Part shown: positions 33,519 through 41,742 of the stretch, piece by piece
How the letters are laid out: every line of letters begins with the position of its first letter
Numbering within the stretch: position 1 is the stretch's first letter
NCBI GenBank assembly: GCA_036268995.1
Contig: DATATB010000048.1
Location: 4,897-68,896 of the forward strand
Length of the DNA: 64,000 bases
Source: DATATB01 sp036268995
Lineage (GTDB): Bacteria > Planctomycetota > Planctomycetia > Pirellulales > PNKZ01
Reading direction: 5' to 3'
The notes under the pieces: generated by a model
Seen by the model: only the letters and a program-made list of their open reading frames with translations
Databases searched by the model: none
Told to the model about the DNA's origin: nothing
Position numbers and translations under genes: made by a program

Positions 33519-35756
33519 ATGGCAACTCTCGCCGACAGCCTGGTTTCTAGTTCCGGGCGGCGCCTCGCGCTGCGGGCCAGGCCCGATCTGGTGGCCACGC
33601 GCCATCGTTACCAGGGGCGCAGCTATTGGATCGTCAAGGAGCCGATTGGCCTGCACTACTTCCGCTTTCAGGAAGAAGAGTACGCCATCCTGCAAATGCT
33701 CGACGGGCACGCCAGCCTGGACGAAGTCAAGCATCGATTCGAGGCCCGGTTCCCGCCGCAAAAAATTCGGCTGGAAGAGCTGGGCCAGTTCGTGGGCATG
33801 TTGCACCGCAGCGGCCTGGTGCTCTCGGACGCGGCGGGGCAGGGCAAGCAACTCAAGCAGCGCCACGACGAACGCTGGCGGCAAGAGTGGCTCAACCGCT
33901 TGTCGAACATCCTCTCGGTGCGCTTCCGCGGCATCAATCCCGAGGGCATTCTCAACTGGCTCCAGCCGCGGATGGCCTGGATCTACTCGCGCGTGGCCGT
34001 CGCGGTCTGCCTGCTGATGGCCCTGAGCGCCTTGACGCTGGTGGCGGTGCAGTTCGACGAGTTTCGCGCGAAACTGCCGACCTTTCACCAGTTCTTCACT
34101 GTCAGCAACGCCTTTTGGCTGATGGTCGTGCTGGGCGTGACCAAGGTGATCCACGAATTCGGCCACGGTCTGACTTGCAAGCACTTCGGCGGCGAATGCC
34201 ACGAGATGGGCATTATGTTCCTCGTGCTCACGCCTTGCCTGTATTGCAACGTGTCGGATAGTTGGATGCTGCCCAACAAATGGCAACGCGCCGCCATCGG
34301 CGCGGCCGGCATGTACGTGGAAATGATCATCGCCTCGCTGGCCACCTTCGTTTGGTGGTTCACGCAGGAGGGGCTCTTGCACAACCTCTGCTTGAGCACA
34401 ATGTTCGTGTGCTCGGTCAGCACCCTCGTCTTCAACGGCAATCCGCTGCTGCGCTACGACGGCTATTACATTCTGTCCGACGTGCTCGAGATTCCCAACC
34501 TGAGCCAGAAGGCGTCGTCGATTCTCAGCCGCACGCTGGGCCATCTGTGCCTGGGCCTCGAACTGCAGGACGATCCCTTCCTGCCGCGGCGCAATCGGCT
34601 GCTGTTCGCCGTCTACTGCGTGGCGTCGGCCATCTATCGCTGGGTGGTCGTGTTCTCCATTCTGTTTTTTCTGAACGAATTCTTCAAACCTTATCGGCTC
34701 GAGGTCATCGGACAGGCCATTGGCATGATGTCGCTGTTCGGCCTGGTGGTTCATCCACTGTGGAAGCTCGGCCAGTTCTTTTACGTGCCCGGGAGGATCG
34801 ATCTGGTGGACAAGCAGCGGATGTGGATCTCCGGCGGCGTGGCGGCCGCCGTGCTGTTGGGGATATGTTTTTTTCCACTGCCGCACCGGGTGTATGGCAC
34901 GCTCGAACTTCAAGCGCACAACGCCGCCAGCGTGTATGTCGACGTGCCCGGCGAGTTGGCCGCCGTGCTGGTGAAGCCCGGCCAGAAGGTAACCAAGGGC
35001 ACGACGCTGGCGCGGCTGTCGAACATCGACCTGGAGATCAAGATCAAGGAACTCACCGGTCGCCGCGATCAGCTCCAGAGCCAAGTGATGAACCTCGAAC
35101 GTCAGCGGTTTACGGACCCGACGGCCGGTATGCAAGTGCCCGAGACCCGCAAGTCGCTGGCCGCCGTCGAAGAGCAGCTCCGCGACCGGCAGCGGGACTA
35201 CGAGCGCCTGACGCTCGTGGCTCCCAAGGACGGCACGGTGCTGCCTCCGCCCGATGCGCCGCTCAAGCCCACGGCCGAGCGGGAACTACCATCCTGGTCG
35301 GGCACGCCTTTCGAGCCTCGCAACCAAGGCGCCATGCTCACCGAGGGGACGCTGTTTTGCGAGATCGGCAACCCACGCGAGATGGAGGCCCTGGTCGTGA
35401 TCGACCAGGCCGACATCGAAGTGGTGCGGCCCGAAGAAACGGTCGATATCAAGCTGGACGAGCTGCCTGGCCAGACGCTGCGTTCGCAGATCCAGGAGAT
35501 TTCGCACGAAAGCCTGGCGGTCAGCCCCCGGCACCTTTCGAACAAGGCCGGCGGCGAACTGGCCACGAAGACCGATCCGACCGGCGTCGAGCGGCCGCTG
35601 TCGACCTCGTACCAGGCCAAGGTCTTCCCCCTGGACGATTCGCAGGGCGTGCTGCGCATCGGCCTGCGCGGCCGCGCCAAGATCTACGTTCGCTGGGAAT
35701 CACTGGGGCGCCGGCTCTCGCGCTGGTTCAGCCAGACGTTCCATTTCCGGCTCTAA
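33519..35756 (+). CDS. PqqD-like / M50 site-2 protease / HlyD adaptor fusion protein (second copy)
   Basis: 745 residues with the same domain order as the protein at 13722-16271. Residues 34-103 form a PqqD-like winged helix (YFRFQEEEYAILQMLDG, then EELGQFVGMLHRSGLVLSD). The membrane domain carries HEFGH (212-216) and NPLLRYDGYY (308-317, Asp314), both complete for an M50 metalloprotease, in the shared context HGLTCKHFGGECHEMGI and YCNVSDSW. The C-terminal third (about 455-745) is an HlyD adaptor with a shorter coiled coil than in the first copy. It closes the GAF-HlyD/HlyD operon. No LEERIAPS peptide is nearby, so its substrate may be encoded elsewhere. Confidence 0.82.
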   Translation: MATLADSLVSSSGRRLALRARPDLVATRHRYQGRSYWIVKEPIGLHYFRFQEEEYAILQMLDGHASLDEVKHRFEARFPPQKIRLEELGQFVGMLHRSGLVLSDAAGQGKQLKQRHDERWRQEWLNRLSNILSVRFRGINPEGILNWLQPRMAWIYSRVAVAVCLLMALSALTLVAVQFDEFRAKLPTFHQFFTVSNAFWLMVVLGVTKVIHEFGHGLTCKHFGGECHEMGIMFLVLTPCLYCNVSDSWMLPNKWQRAAIGAAGMYVEMIIASLATFVWWFTQEGLLHNLCLSTMFVCSVSTLVFNGNPLLRYDGYYILSDVLEIPNLSQKASSILSRTLGHLCLGLELQDDPFLPRRNRLLFAVYCVASAIYRWVVVFSILFFLNEFFKPYRLEVIGQAIGMMSLFGLVVHPLWKLGQFFYVPGRIDLVDKQRMWISGGVAAAVLLGICFFPLPHRVYGTLELQAHNAASVYVDVPGELAAVLVKPGQKVTKGTTLARLSNIDLEIKIKELTGRRDQLQSQVMNLERQRFTDPTAGMQVPETRKSLAAVEEQLRDRQRDYERLTLVAPKDGTVLPPPDAPLKPTAERELPSWSGTPFEPRNQGAMLTEGTLFCEIGNPREMEALVVIDQADIEVVRPEETVDIKLDELPGQTLRSQIQEISHESLAVSPRHLSNKAGGELATKTDPTGVERPLSTSYQAKVFPLDDSQGVLRIGLRGRAKIYVRWESLGRRLSRWFSQTFHFRL

Positions 35757-35985
35757 GAAGCCGCTTGCGGCCTTTCCAGCGCGACGATCCGGCGGCAGAT
35801 CCGCTGCATCCGGCACGGGCGACAGGGCGGGGCGGTTTGCCGCTGAATCGCTGCCGTCGCGACAGCCGGTGCGTAGTATGCTTACGTACCGCGCGATACG
35901 ATAGGTACAGGCGCTTCAATAGTTTTCTTCTCTCTAAGTGAGCGCGCCGCGCCGCTCGATCTAGCGGCAAAAGGAGGGGGCAGGC

Positions 35986-37056
35986 ATGAATACGATCGAC
36001 TATGTCTATCGCTTCGATCCCAAGAATCCCAGCGTCAAGTCGTTGCCCCCCGACGCCGAGGTCGCCAAGCAGCGGCTCGAAGAAGGCAACCAGATGTTCG
36101 CCGCCTGGATGGAGAGCTGCCGCGTCGGCTCGTTCAGCTCCAGCGAACAGCCGCGCTATATCGTGCAGTGCAACGGCGTCGAGGTGGGCATGGTCCGCAC
36201 CGAAGGCCAGTTGCCCAAGCAAATGCCGTTTGCCGTGGTCGTCGGCTGCTCCGATGCCCGAGTGCCCACCGAAATGATTTTCGGCCAGGGGTTCAACGAC
36301 TTGTTCGTGATTCGAGTGGCCGGCAATGTGCTGGGCGACGAGTGCTTGGGCAGCGTGGGCTTTGCGCTCAACGTGCTCAGCGAGAGCGTCAAGGTGATGG
36401 TCATGCTCGGTCATAGCCGCTGCGGCGCGGTGACGGCGGCCGTCGATTCGTATCTCCAGCCGCTCAAGTTCTGGTCCAAGAGCACTCCCAACACGCTGCG
36501 GCTGATCATGCAGCGGTTGTACATGCCGGTGCGCGAAGCGGCCAACGGGCTGAAGGAGGTGTGGGGCACCGACGTGCGCAACCGGCCCGGATATCGCGAA
36601 GCTTTGATCGAAAGCGCCGTGTTGCTCAACGCGGCCCAAACCGCCTACGACCTGCGCACCGAAGTGGAGCGCGCCGGCAAATGGGAAATTGAAGTCCTGT
36701 GGGGTGCCTACAATTTGTTTACGCACAAAGTGGGCGTTCCAATCCCGGCCGCCGAGCAAGCGGGCAGCGCTCTGATCGAAAACAGCGGGAGTCTCGCGTT
36801 TGCTCCCAGCAACCCGCGCGAGTTCAGTGCTTTGTCGGCGCGGCTGGCCGAAGCGATCATGCCGCTGATGCAATATCATGCCGAGCATCCCAGCATGACG
36901 CTCCAGGATCTGGCGGGCGCTCGCACGGCGTCGGGCAGCCCGATTCCGCCCGCCGCGCCTGCGACTGAGACTGCGGCCCCGACGGAGCCGGCATCTGCCG
37001 CGCCAGCTCGGCCCAACGGCGCTCCACCCGCCGGTCGCCGCTCGTCCAGGCGCTAG
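35986..37056 (+). CDS. Beta-class carbonic anhydrase with N- and C-terminal extensions
   Basis: 356 residues, well above the usual 200-230. A strong AAGGAGG precedes the ATG. Zinc ligands and the catalytic dyad are visible: Cys88, Asp90 and Arg92 in VVGCSDARVP, and His143 and Cys146 in GHSRCGAV. These interconvert CO2 and bicarbonate. The protein has about 75 extra N-terminal residues, an insertion of about 60 residues after the HxxC motif (WSKSTPNTLRLIMQRLYMPVREA), and a Pro/Ala-rich C-terminal tail. There is no signal peptide. It follows the HlyD operon by 230 bp and probably has its own promoter. Confidence 0.88.
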   Translation: MNTIDYVYRFDPKNPSVKSLPPDAEVAKQRLEEGNQMFAAWMESCRVGSFSSSEQPRYIVQCNGVEVGMVRTEGQLPKQMPFAVVVGCSDARVPTEMIFGQGFNDLFVIRVAGNVLGDECLGSVGFALNVLSESVKVMVMLGHSRCGAVTAAVDSYLQPLKFWSKSTPNTLRLIMQRLYMPVREAANGLKEVWGTDVRNRPGYREALIESAVLLNAAQTAYDLRTEVERAGKWEIEVLWGAYNLFTHKVGVPIPAAEQAGSALIENSGSLAFAPSNPREFSALSARLAEAIMPLMQYHAEHPSMTLQDLAGARTASGSPIPPAAPATETAAPTEPASAAPARPNGAPPAGRRSSRR

Positions 37057-37219
37057 CGGCCCATTTTGACATTCGCCTTGCGGCGCGACGCGTTGCGCTG
37101 CACCTGCGGCTCCTTTGCCGGTTCTGGCACCCGATTTGCTTGTTGACCCCCTGGGATTCGGCTGCGCGCCACGAGGTGGGTAGCCCGGCCACTCTTTTTT
37201 GCATTAGGAGGGTATGACC

Positions 37220-38083
37220 ATGCACACTCGTTGGTTTCCGTCCCCGAAATCATGCGCTTTTGTGGCCGCCGGACTGGTGCTGGCGCTGGCCACCAGTCTG
37301 GGCTTTGCCCAGCAGCAGGACAATTTCAATCCGAATTTCGAGCAGAATTTCAACGCCAATCCGAACGTCATGCATCCCAACAGCCGCAATCCCGGTGATC
37401 CCAACAGCGGCAACCCACTTTATCCAAACACGGGGAATCCGGGCATCGAGAACCCAAACCTCAGCAATCAGCAGCATCCGGCCGACGTGCCGATGACGCA
37501 TTACACGGGCCGCGAACATGGCAGCCTGGGCGTCACGCTGTCTGACAATGGCCGCGGCGACGTGTGGGTGTCGACGGTGGTGCCCCACAGCCCAGCCGAT
37601 CGCGCCGGAGTGCGGCCGGGCGACCAAATCCTGGCCTTCGACAATCAGCCGATCCACAGCTACCGCGAGGCGGTTCACGCCATCAATCTGAAAGGGCCTT
37701 ACGATCAGATGCTGGTACACGTGCGCCGCAATGGGCAAGACGCTGCGCTGACCGCTTCGCTCCTGCCGCATCAGGCGCCAGGCGACCCGATGAATGCCAC
37801 GGCCATGCAAGGACAGGGTCCCGGCTACTTCCAGCATCCCCAACGTGGCACCATGCACACGTACGTCGCTCCCATGCAAGGCTACGCCAGCAACGGCGGA
37901 GCTCAGCCCACGTTCAACAACAATGCTGCGCAAGCCGGATACAATCAGCAGCAGGGCGGTAATCAGCAGCAGAACGGCAACCAGAATTCGGCCTTCCAGC
38001 CTTTCAAGATCGCCACTCCTCCGTTGGGATTTGATCCCAACCAGACCAAAGAAGGAATTCGGCCCACCGGTCCGACGTTCTAG
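37220..38083 (+). CDS. Secreted PDZ-domain protein with Asn/Gln-rich flanks
   Basis: 287 residues from the ATG at 37220; the ribosome binding site AGGAGGG suits this start better than the ATG at 37214, which lies one base after it. A signal peptide (about 1-30) precedes an Asn/Pro-rich region with NPNxxNP-like units (about 33-88). A PDZ domain (about 95-180) is recognised by GSLGVTLSD and by ADRAGVRPGDQILAFDNQPI. The C-terminal part is Gln/Asn-rich. There is no protease domain, so it is a periplasmic or surface binding protein by inference. Confidence 0.75.
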   Translation: MHTRWFPSPKSCAFVAAGLVLALATSLGFAQQQDNFNPNFEQNFNANPNVMHPNSRNPGDPNSGNPLYPNTGNPGIENPNLSNQQHPADVPMTHYTGREHGSLGVTLSDNGRGDVWVSTVVPHSPADRAGVRPGDQILAFDNQPIHSYREAVHAINLKGPYDQMLVHVRRNGQDAALTASLLPHQAPGDPMNATAMQGQGPGYFQHPQRGTMHTYVAPMQGYASNGGAQPTFNNNAAQAGYNQQQGGNQQQNGNQNSAFQPFKIATPPLGFDPNQTKEGIRPTGPTF

Positions 38084-38173
38084 TCACAACAGCCTTGAAA
38101 ACCTGTATGATGGCTCCTGGTGCGATGCAGTCGGGCGGATGCCCCCTGCATCGCACCGCGAAAGGAACAAGCC

Positions 38174-38545
38174 ATGGCAACAGCCGGTGCCGCCGTCGAT
38201 CCCGAGGCTGTTTTTCTCGAAGGCCAGGCCTGCGAGGCCCGTGACCGTCTGAGCCATTCGCTGGCAGCGCTGCCGCAAAATCTCGGACGCGCGCTTTGCC
38301 CGCTGGCCTGGACTGCTCGATTTCCCTGGGCCGCCACGGGAGCCGTGGCGCTGGGCGCGTTTGGGCTCGCGCTGGCGATCGATCGTCGCCTCAATCGGAC
38401 AGCGGACCCGCGTTCGACCGTGCAGATCCGTCCCCGGGTCGCTCGCCCGCGCCGGGCGCGCCGGTTCGTAAGCGGCGCCATGCGCCGCTGGGTGATCCGG
38501 CCTCTGCAGGCCGCGCTCTACGCCCGCCTGTACGGCCTGCTCTGA
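38174..38545 (+). CDS. Small membrane protein of unknown function
   Basis: 123 residues from the ATG at 38174, which has AAAGGAA upstream. A soluble N-terminal part with two Cys (CEARDRLSHSLAAL...ALCPL) is followed by one membrane helix (about 52-72, FPWAATGAVALGAFGLALAI) and a strongly Arg-rich tail (RPRVARPRRARRF). I do not recognise a family. A hairpin terminator follows. Confidence 0.55.
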   Translation: MATAGAAVDPEAVFLEGQACEARDRLSHSLAALPQNLGRALCPLAWTARFPWAATGAVALGAFGLALAIDRRLNRTADPRSTVQIRPRVARPRRARRFVSGAMRRWVIRPLQAALYARLYGLL

Positions 38546-38561
38546 ACGTGCGCTAAAAACC

Positions 38562-38579
38562 CGGCACATTCATGTGCCG
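38562..38579. terminator. Palindromic hairpin between convergent genes
   Basis: CGGCACAT-TC-ATGTGCCG, a perfect 8-bp stem, lies between convergent genes and could terminate either. Its layout resembles the CGGCTCAT-TT-ATGAGCCG palindromes at 39351 and 52729, so it may belong to the same repeat family. There is no T tract. Confidence 0.5.
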
Positions 38580-38597
38580 TAACCGTGCGGGAGCGCC

Positions 38598-39335
38598 TCA
38601 CGGCTGAAACTGCCGCACAATCAAGTGGCGGTTGCAGCCCGCTCCGCGGCGCACGGCCAGGGCCACGCGATGCCGGGCTGAAAGATCGAACTGCATGAAT
38701 TGCCAATCGGCCGGCTCGTCGCATAACTCGGCATGACATTCAATGCGGATCGGCTTGTCGCGACGCAAGACGAATGCGAATTGATCGAGCGGAATCGCCA
38801 AGCCCTTGCCCCGGGCCTTGATGTACGCCTCCTTCAGCGTCCAATAGTCGAAGAATACGCGTCGCTGCTCGGATGGCGGCAGGGCCAGCAGATCGTCGAC
38901 TTCGCTCGAAGCGAAGAATCGCTGCGCCAAGTGCGGGCCACCGGTGCGGCGATCGACGTATTCCACGTCGACGCCCAAATCGCACTGCCAGGCGACCGCA
39001 CAAACGATGCATCCGTCGCTGTGAGACAGGTTAAAGCGGAACGGTTTCGGCCCGGGAAAATTCACGACTTCCGGACGTCCGAACTCGTTGCACTCAAACC
39101 GCCAAGCCGCGGGCTCGAGCCCGCCATATGCCGACAGCGTCGTGCGCACCAGTCCGCGAGTGACCAGGAACTGGTGCCGCACCTTTTCCAGCTTGTAGCG
39201 GGCGTATCGCCGATGCTCGTCGGCCGAGAGCATGCGGCGATAGCGGTCGAGGACGTCCGGATGGGTCACGCCGTCGGGATCGACGTGCCACAACTGGACT
39301 TCGTCATCGGGCAAATCGATGGCCGCGCCACACAT
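38598..39335 (-). CDS. 4'-phosphopantetheinyl transferase (Sfp/HetI type)
   Basis: 245 residues from the ATG at 39335; the longer open frame upstream overlaps glgX in another frame and is discarded. It shows the family signatures FNLSHSDG, GVDVEYVDR (magnesium-binding Asp/Glu) and FFDYWTLKEAYIKARGKGL with the W-x-x-K-E-A core. It transfers the phosphopantetheine arm of CoA to carrier proteins of fatty-acid, polyketide or peptide synthases. The two-domain length points to the Sfp group rather than AcpS. It is downstream of glgX on the same strand with the 24-nt palindrome in between. Confidence 0.88.
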   Translation of the reverse strand: MCGAAIDLPDDEVQLWHVDPDGVTHPDVLDRYRRMLSADEHRRYARYKLEKVRHQFLVTRGLVRTTLSAYGGLEPAAWRFECNEFGRPEVVNFPGPKPFRFNLSHSDGCIVCAVAWQCDLGVDVEYVDRRTGGPHLAQRFFASSEVDDLLALPPSEQRRVFFDYWTLKEAYIKARGKGLAIPLDQFAFVLRRDKPIRIECHAELCDEPADWQFMQFDLSARHRVALAVRRGAGCNRHLIVRQFQP

Positions 39336-39350
39336 GCTTTCAAGCGATCC

Positions 39351-39374
39351 TTTAGCCGGCTCATTTATGAGCCG
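39351..39374. repeat. 24-nt identical palindromic repeat (family R10), copy 1
   Basis: TTTAGCCGGCTCATTTATGA followed by GCCG; the core CGGCTCAT-TT-ATGAGCCG is a perfect hairpin. An identical 24-nt copy lies at 52729-52752. It sits in the 50-bp gap between glgX and the phosphopantetheinyl transferase gene. Confidence 0.75.
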
Positions 39375-39385
39375 CTTCCGCAGCC

Positions 39386-41467
39386 TCACGCGTCGGCCGA
39401 AACATAGCACACCAGGGCGCGATCGGCCAGCGTCAGCAGGCCATCCGCCGGTGGTGGTGGGCCGTCGATCTTTGGATAAATGTCGCCCGGCGGTTCGGCG
39501 GCCGTGTCGATGAACAGCCGCCACGTGATCGGCTGGGCGATTTGCGGCAGGCTGAAGGCTTGCGGCTGATCGCCGGCGTGAAACAGAATCAGCACGTGCC
39601 GGGCATGCTGGGCGCCGTTGTTGGGCGCGGCCGCCGCGGCAAACAGGCAGACCAGGTTATGGCTGTCTTCGTTCCAATTGATCGCCCGTCCGGCAGGATC
39701 GAACCAACTGACGTCCGGCAGGCCGCCGGGCGTGGCCGGCTTGCCAGTGAGAAACGTGTCGCGCCGCAGCGTCGGTTGCGAGCGGCGGAAGGCGATCAAC
39801 GCCTGGCAAAAGCGCACCAGTTCGGCGTTCTTTTCCACCAGCGTCCAATCGAACCACGAGATCGCGTTGTCCTGGCAATAGGCGTTGTTGTTGCCGCGCT
39901 GGGTACGCCGGGTTTCGTCGCCGGCCAGCATCATGGGCACGCCCTGGCTAAGAAACAGCGTCGACAGCATATTGCGGATTTGCCGGGCGCGCACCTTTTG
40001 GACCTTTGCCCGGCGGGCAGGCCCTTCCGCGCCATAATTCGCGCTGAAGTTGTTATTGTCGCCGTCGCGGTTCTCCTCGCCGTTGTCCTCGTTGTGCTTT
40101 TCGGCGTAGCTAACCAGGTCGTTGAGCGTGAAGCCGTCGTGCGAGGTGATGAAGTTGATGCTGTGATACGGATGCCGGCCCCCCGGCTCGTACAGGTCGC
40201 TCGAGCCGGCCAGCCGCGTGGCCAGCGGCCCACGCATCTGCGAGTCGCCGCGCCAGAACCTCCGGATGTCGTCGCGATACCGGCCGTTCCACTCGGCCCA
40301 GCGCAGGTTGGCGAACGAGCCCACCTGGTAAGCGCCGGCGGCATCCCAAGCTTCGGCGATGATCTTCGTGTCGGCCAGCAGCGGGTCTTCGGCAATCAGC
40401 TCGACCAGCGGCGGGTTGGGCACCAGCTCGCCGTTGCGATCGCGACTGAGAATCGAAGCCAGGTCAAAGCGGAAGCCGTCGACGTGGTAGTTCAGCACCC
40501 AGTGGCGCAGGCACAAGAAGATCATCTCGCGGACGATCGGATGGTTGCCGTTGATCGTGTTGCCGCAGCCGCTGTAATTGCGGTACCGGGCGCCGCCCTC
40601 GGCCAGCATGTAATAAACGCGGTTTTCCAGCCCCTTGAAGCTCAGCACCGGGCCCTTCTCGTTGCCCTCGGCCGTGTGATTGAATACCACGTCGAGGATC
40701 ACCTCGATGCCGGCCTCGTGCAGCGCGCGGACCATTTGCTTGAACTCGACGACCTGGGCCCCCGGTTCGCTGCTGGACGCATAGCCGCGATGCGGAGCGA
40801 AAAAGGTCAGCGGGTCGTAGCCCCAGTAGTTGCCGCGTTTTTCCGTGGTGCCAGACCAATGATTGGTGGGAAACTCATGCACCGGCATCAGCTCGACGGC
40901 CGTGACGCCCAGCGACTTGAGATACGGAATCCGCTCGATCACGCCCAGGTAGGTGCCGCGCGCCCGCACGCCGCTGGAGCGCGAGGCGGTGAAGCCCCGC
41001 ACGTGCATCTCGTAGATCACCGAGTCGGCCAGGCTGCGCCGCAAGTGGCGGTCGCCTTGCCAATCGAACGTGTGGTCGATTACCACGCACTTGGGCGGCC
41101 GCACGATTCCGTCGCCGGCGGGCAGATAATTGCCGACCAGCGCCGATGCATATGGATCGAGCAGCCTGGCCTGGCCATCAAAACGCTGGCCGATTTGTGG
41201 CTCGTGGGGGCCGTCGGCCTGTACGTGATAGAGCTGTCCCGGTTTCAGGCCCGGCACGAACACGCTCCAGATATGCCCCCAGCGGTCCAAGTCGGGATTG
41301 AACTGCACGATCGAGCTGGGTTCGGCATCGCTGACCCGGTCATACAGCAGCACGCGCATGCCGGTGGCCGAGCGGCTGAAGATCACAAATTGTATACCGC
41401 CTTTGTGTACGATCGGGCCGTACGGCAGCGGATGCGTGAACTGAAGCGAGGGATGGCCGACCGACAT
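39386..41467 (-). CDS. glgX: Glycogen debranching enzyme GlgX (isoamylase family, GH13)
   Basis: 693 residues from the ATG at 41467; a TTG start at 41545 would add 26 residues without clear homology. An N-terminal CBM48-like region (about 5-110) is followed by the GH13 barrel with VELMPVHEFPTN, IEVILDVVFNHTAEG, GFRFDLAS (nucleophile Asp), IIAEAWD (acid/base Glu) and ITSHDGFTLNDLVSY (third carboxylate). The set is complete. The enzyme removes alpha-1,6 branches from phosphorylase-limited glycogen. No other glycogen genes are in the window. Confidence 0.9.
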   Translation of the reverse strand: MSVGHPSLQFTHPLPYGPIVHKGGIQFVIFSRSATGMRVLLYDRVSDAEPSSIVQFNPDLDRWGHIWSVFVPGLKPGQLYHVQADGPHEPQIGQRFDGQARLLDPYASALVGNYLPAGDGIVRPPKCVVIDHTFDWQGDRHLRRSLADSVIYEMHVRGFTASRSSGVRARGTYLGVIERIPYLKSLGVTAVELMPVHEFPTNHWSGTTEKRGNYWGYDPLTFFAPHRGYASSSEPGAQVVEFKQMVRALHEAGIEVILDVVFNHTAEGNEKGPVLSFKGLENRVYYMLAEGGARYRNYSGCGNTINGNHPIVREMIFLCLRHWVLNYHVDGFRFDLASILSRDRNGELVPNPPLVELIAEDPLLADTKIIAEAWDAAGAYQVGSFANLRWAEWNGRYRDDIRRFWRGDSQMRGPLATRLAGSSDLYEPGGRHPYHSINFITSHDGFTLNDLVSYAEKHNEDNGEENRDGDNNNFSANYGAEGPARRAKVQKVRARQIRNMLSTLFLSQGVPMMLAGDETRRTQRGNNNAYCQDNAISWFDWTLVEKNAELVRFCQALIAFRRSQPTLRRDTFLTGKPATPGGLPDVSWFDPAGRAINWNEDSHNLVCLFAAAAAPNNGAQHARHVLILFHAGDQPQAFSLPQIAQPITWRLFIDTAAEPPGDIYPKIDGPPPPADGLLTLADRALVCYVSADA

Positions 41468-41742
41468 ACCGCAACTCAACGCGTGAAGGAGTGCCAGGGA
41501 TCCGGAGTGCCTAGAAACATACCACCCGCTTAAGATTGCCGACAAACAAGACGCTACGGGCGGGGTAAATCCGTTACAACCCTCGCCAGCGGCACCCGCC
41601 AGATGGCATGGGGCCCCGCGAGCGTGCCCGCCCGGCCGAATATTCGCACTCCGCGCCGGGCATGGTTAAACTAACCGAACGCGATTCCGCGGCTGGGTTT
41701 CGACGGATTCTCCGGACGCGCGACGAAAAAAAGGGCGACCGA

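Noticed and set aside
39542..41533. 663-codon open frame opposite glgX
   Set aside because: The minus strand encodes a complete GH13 enzyme; the opposite frame has no recognisable motif or ribosome binding site.
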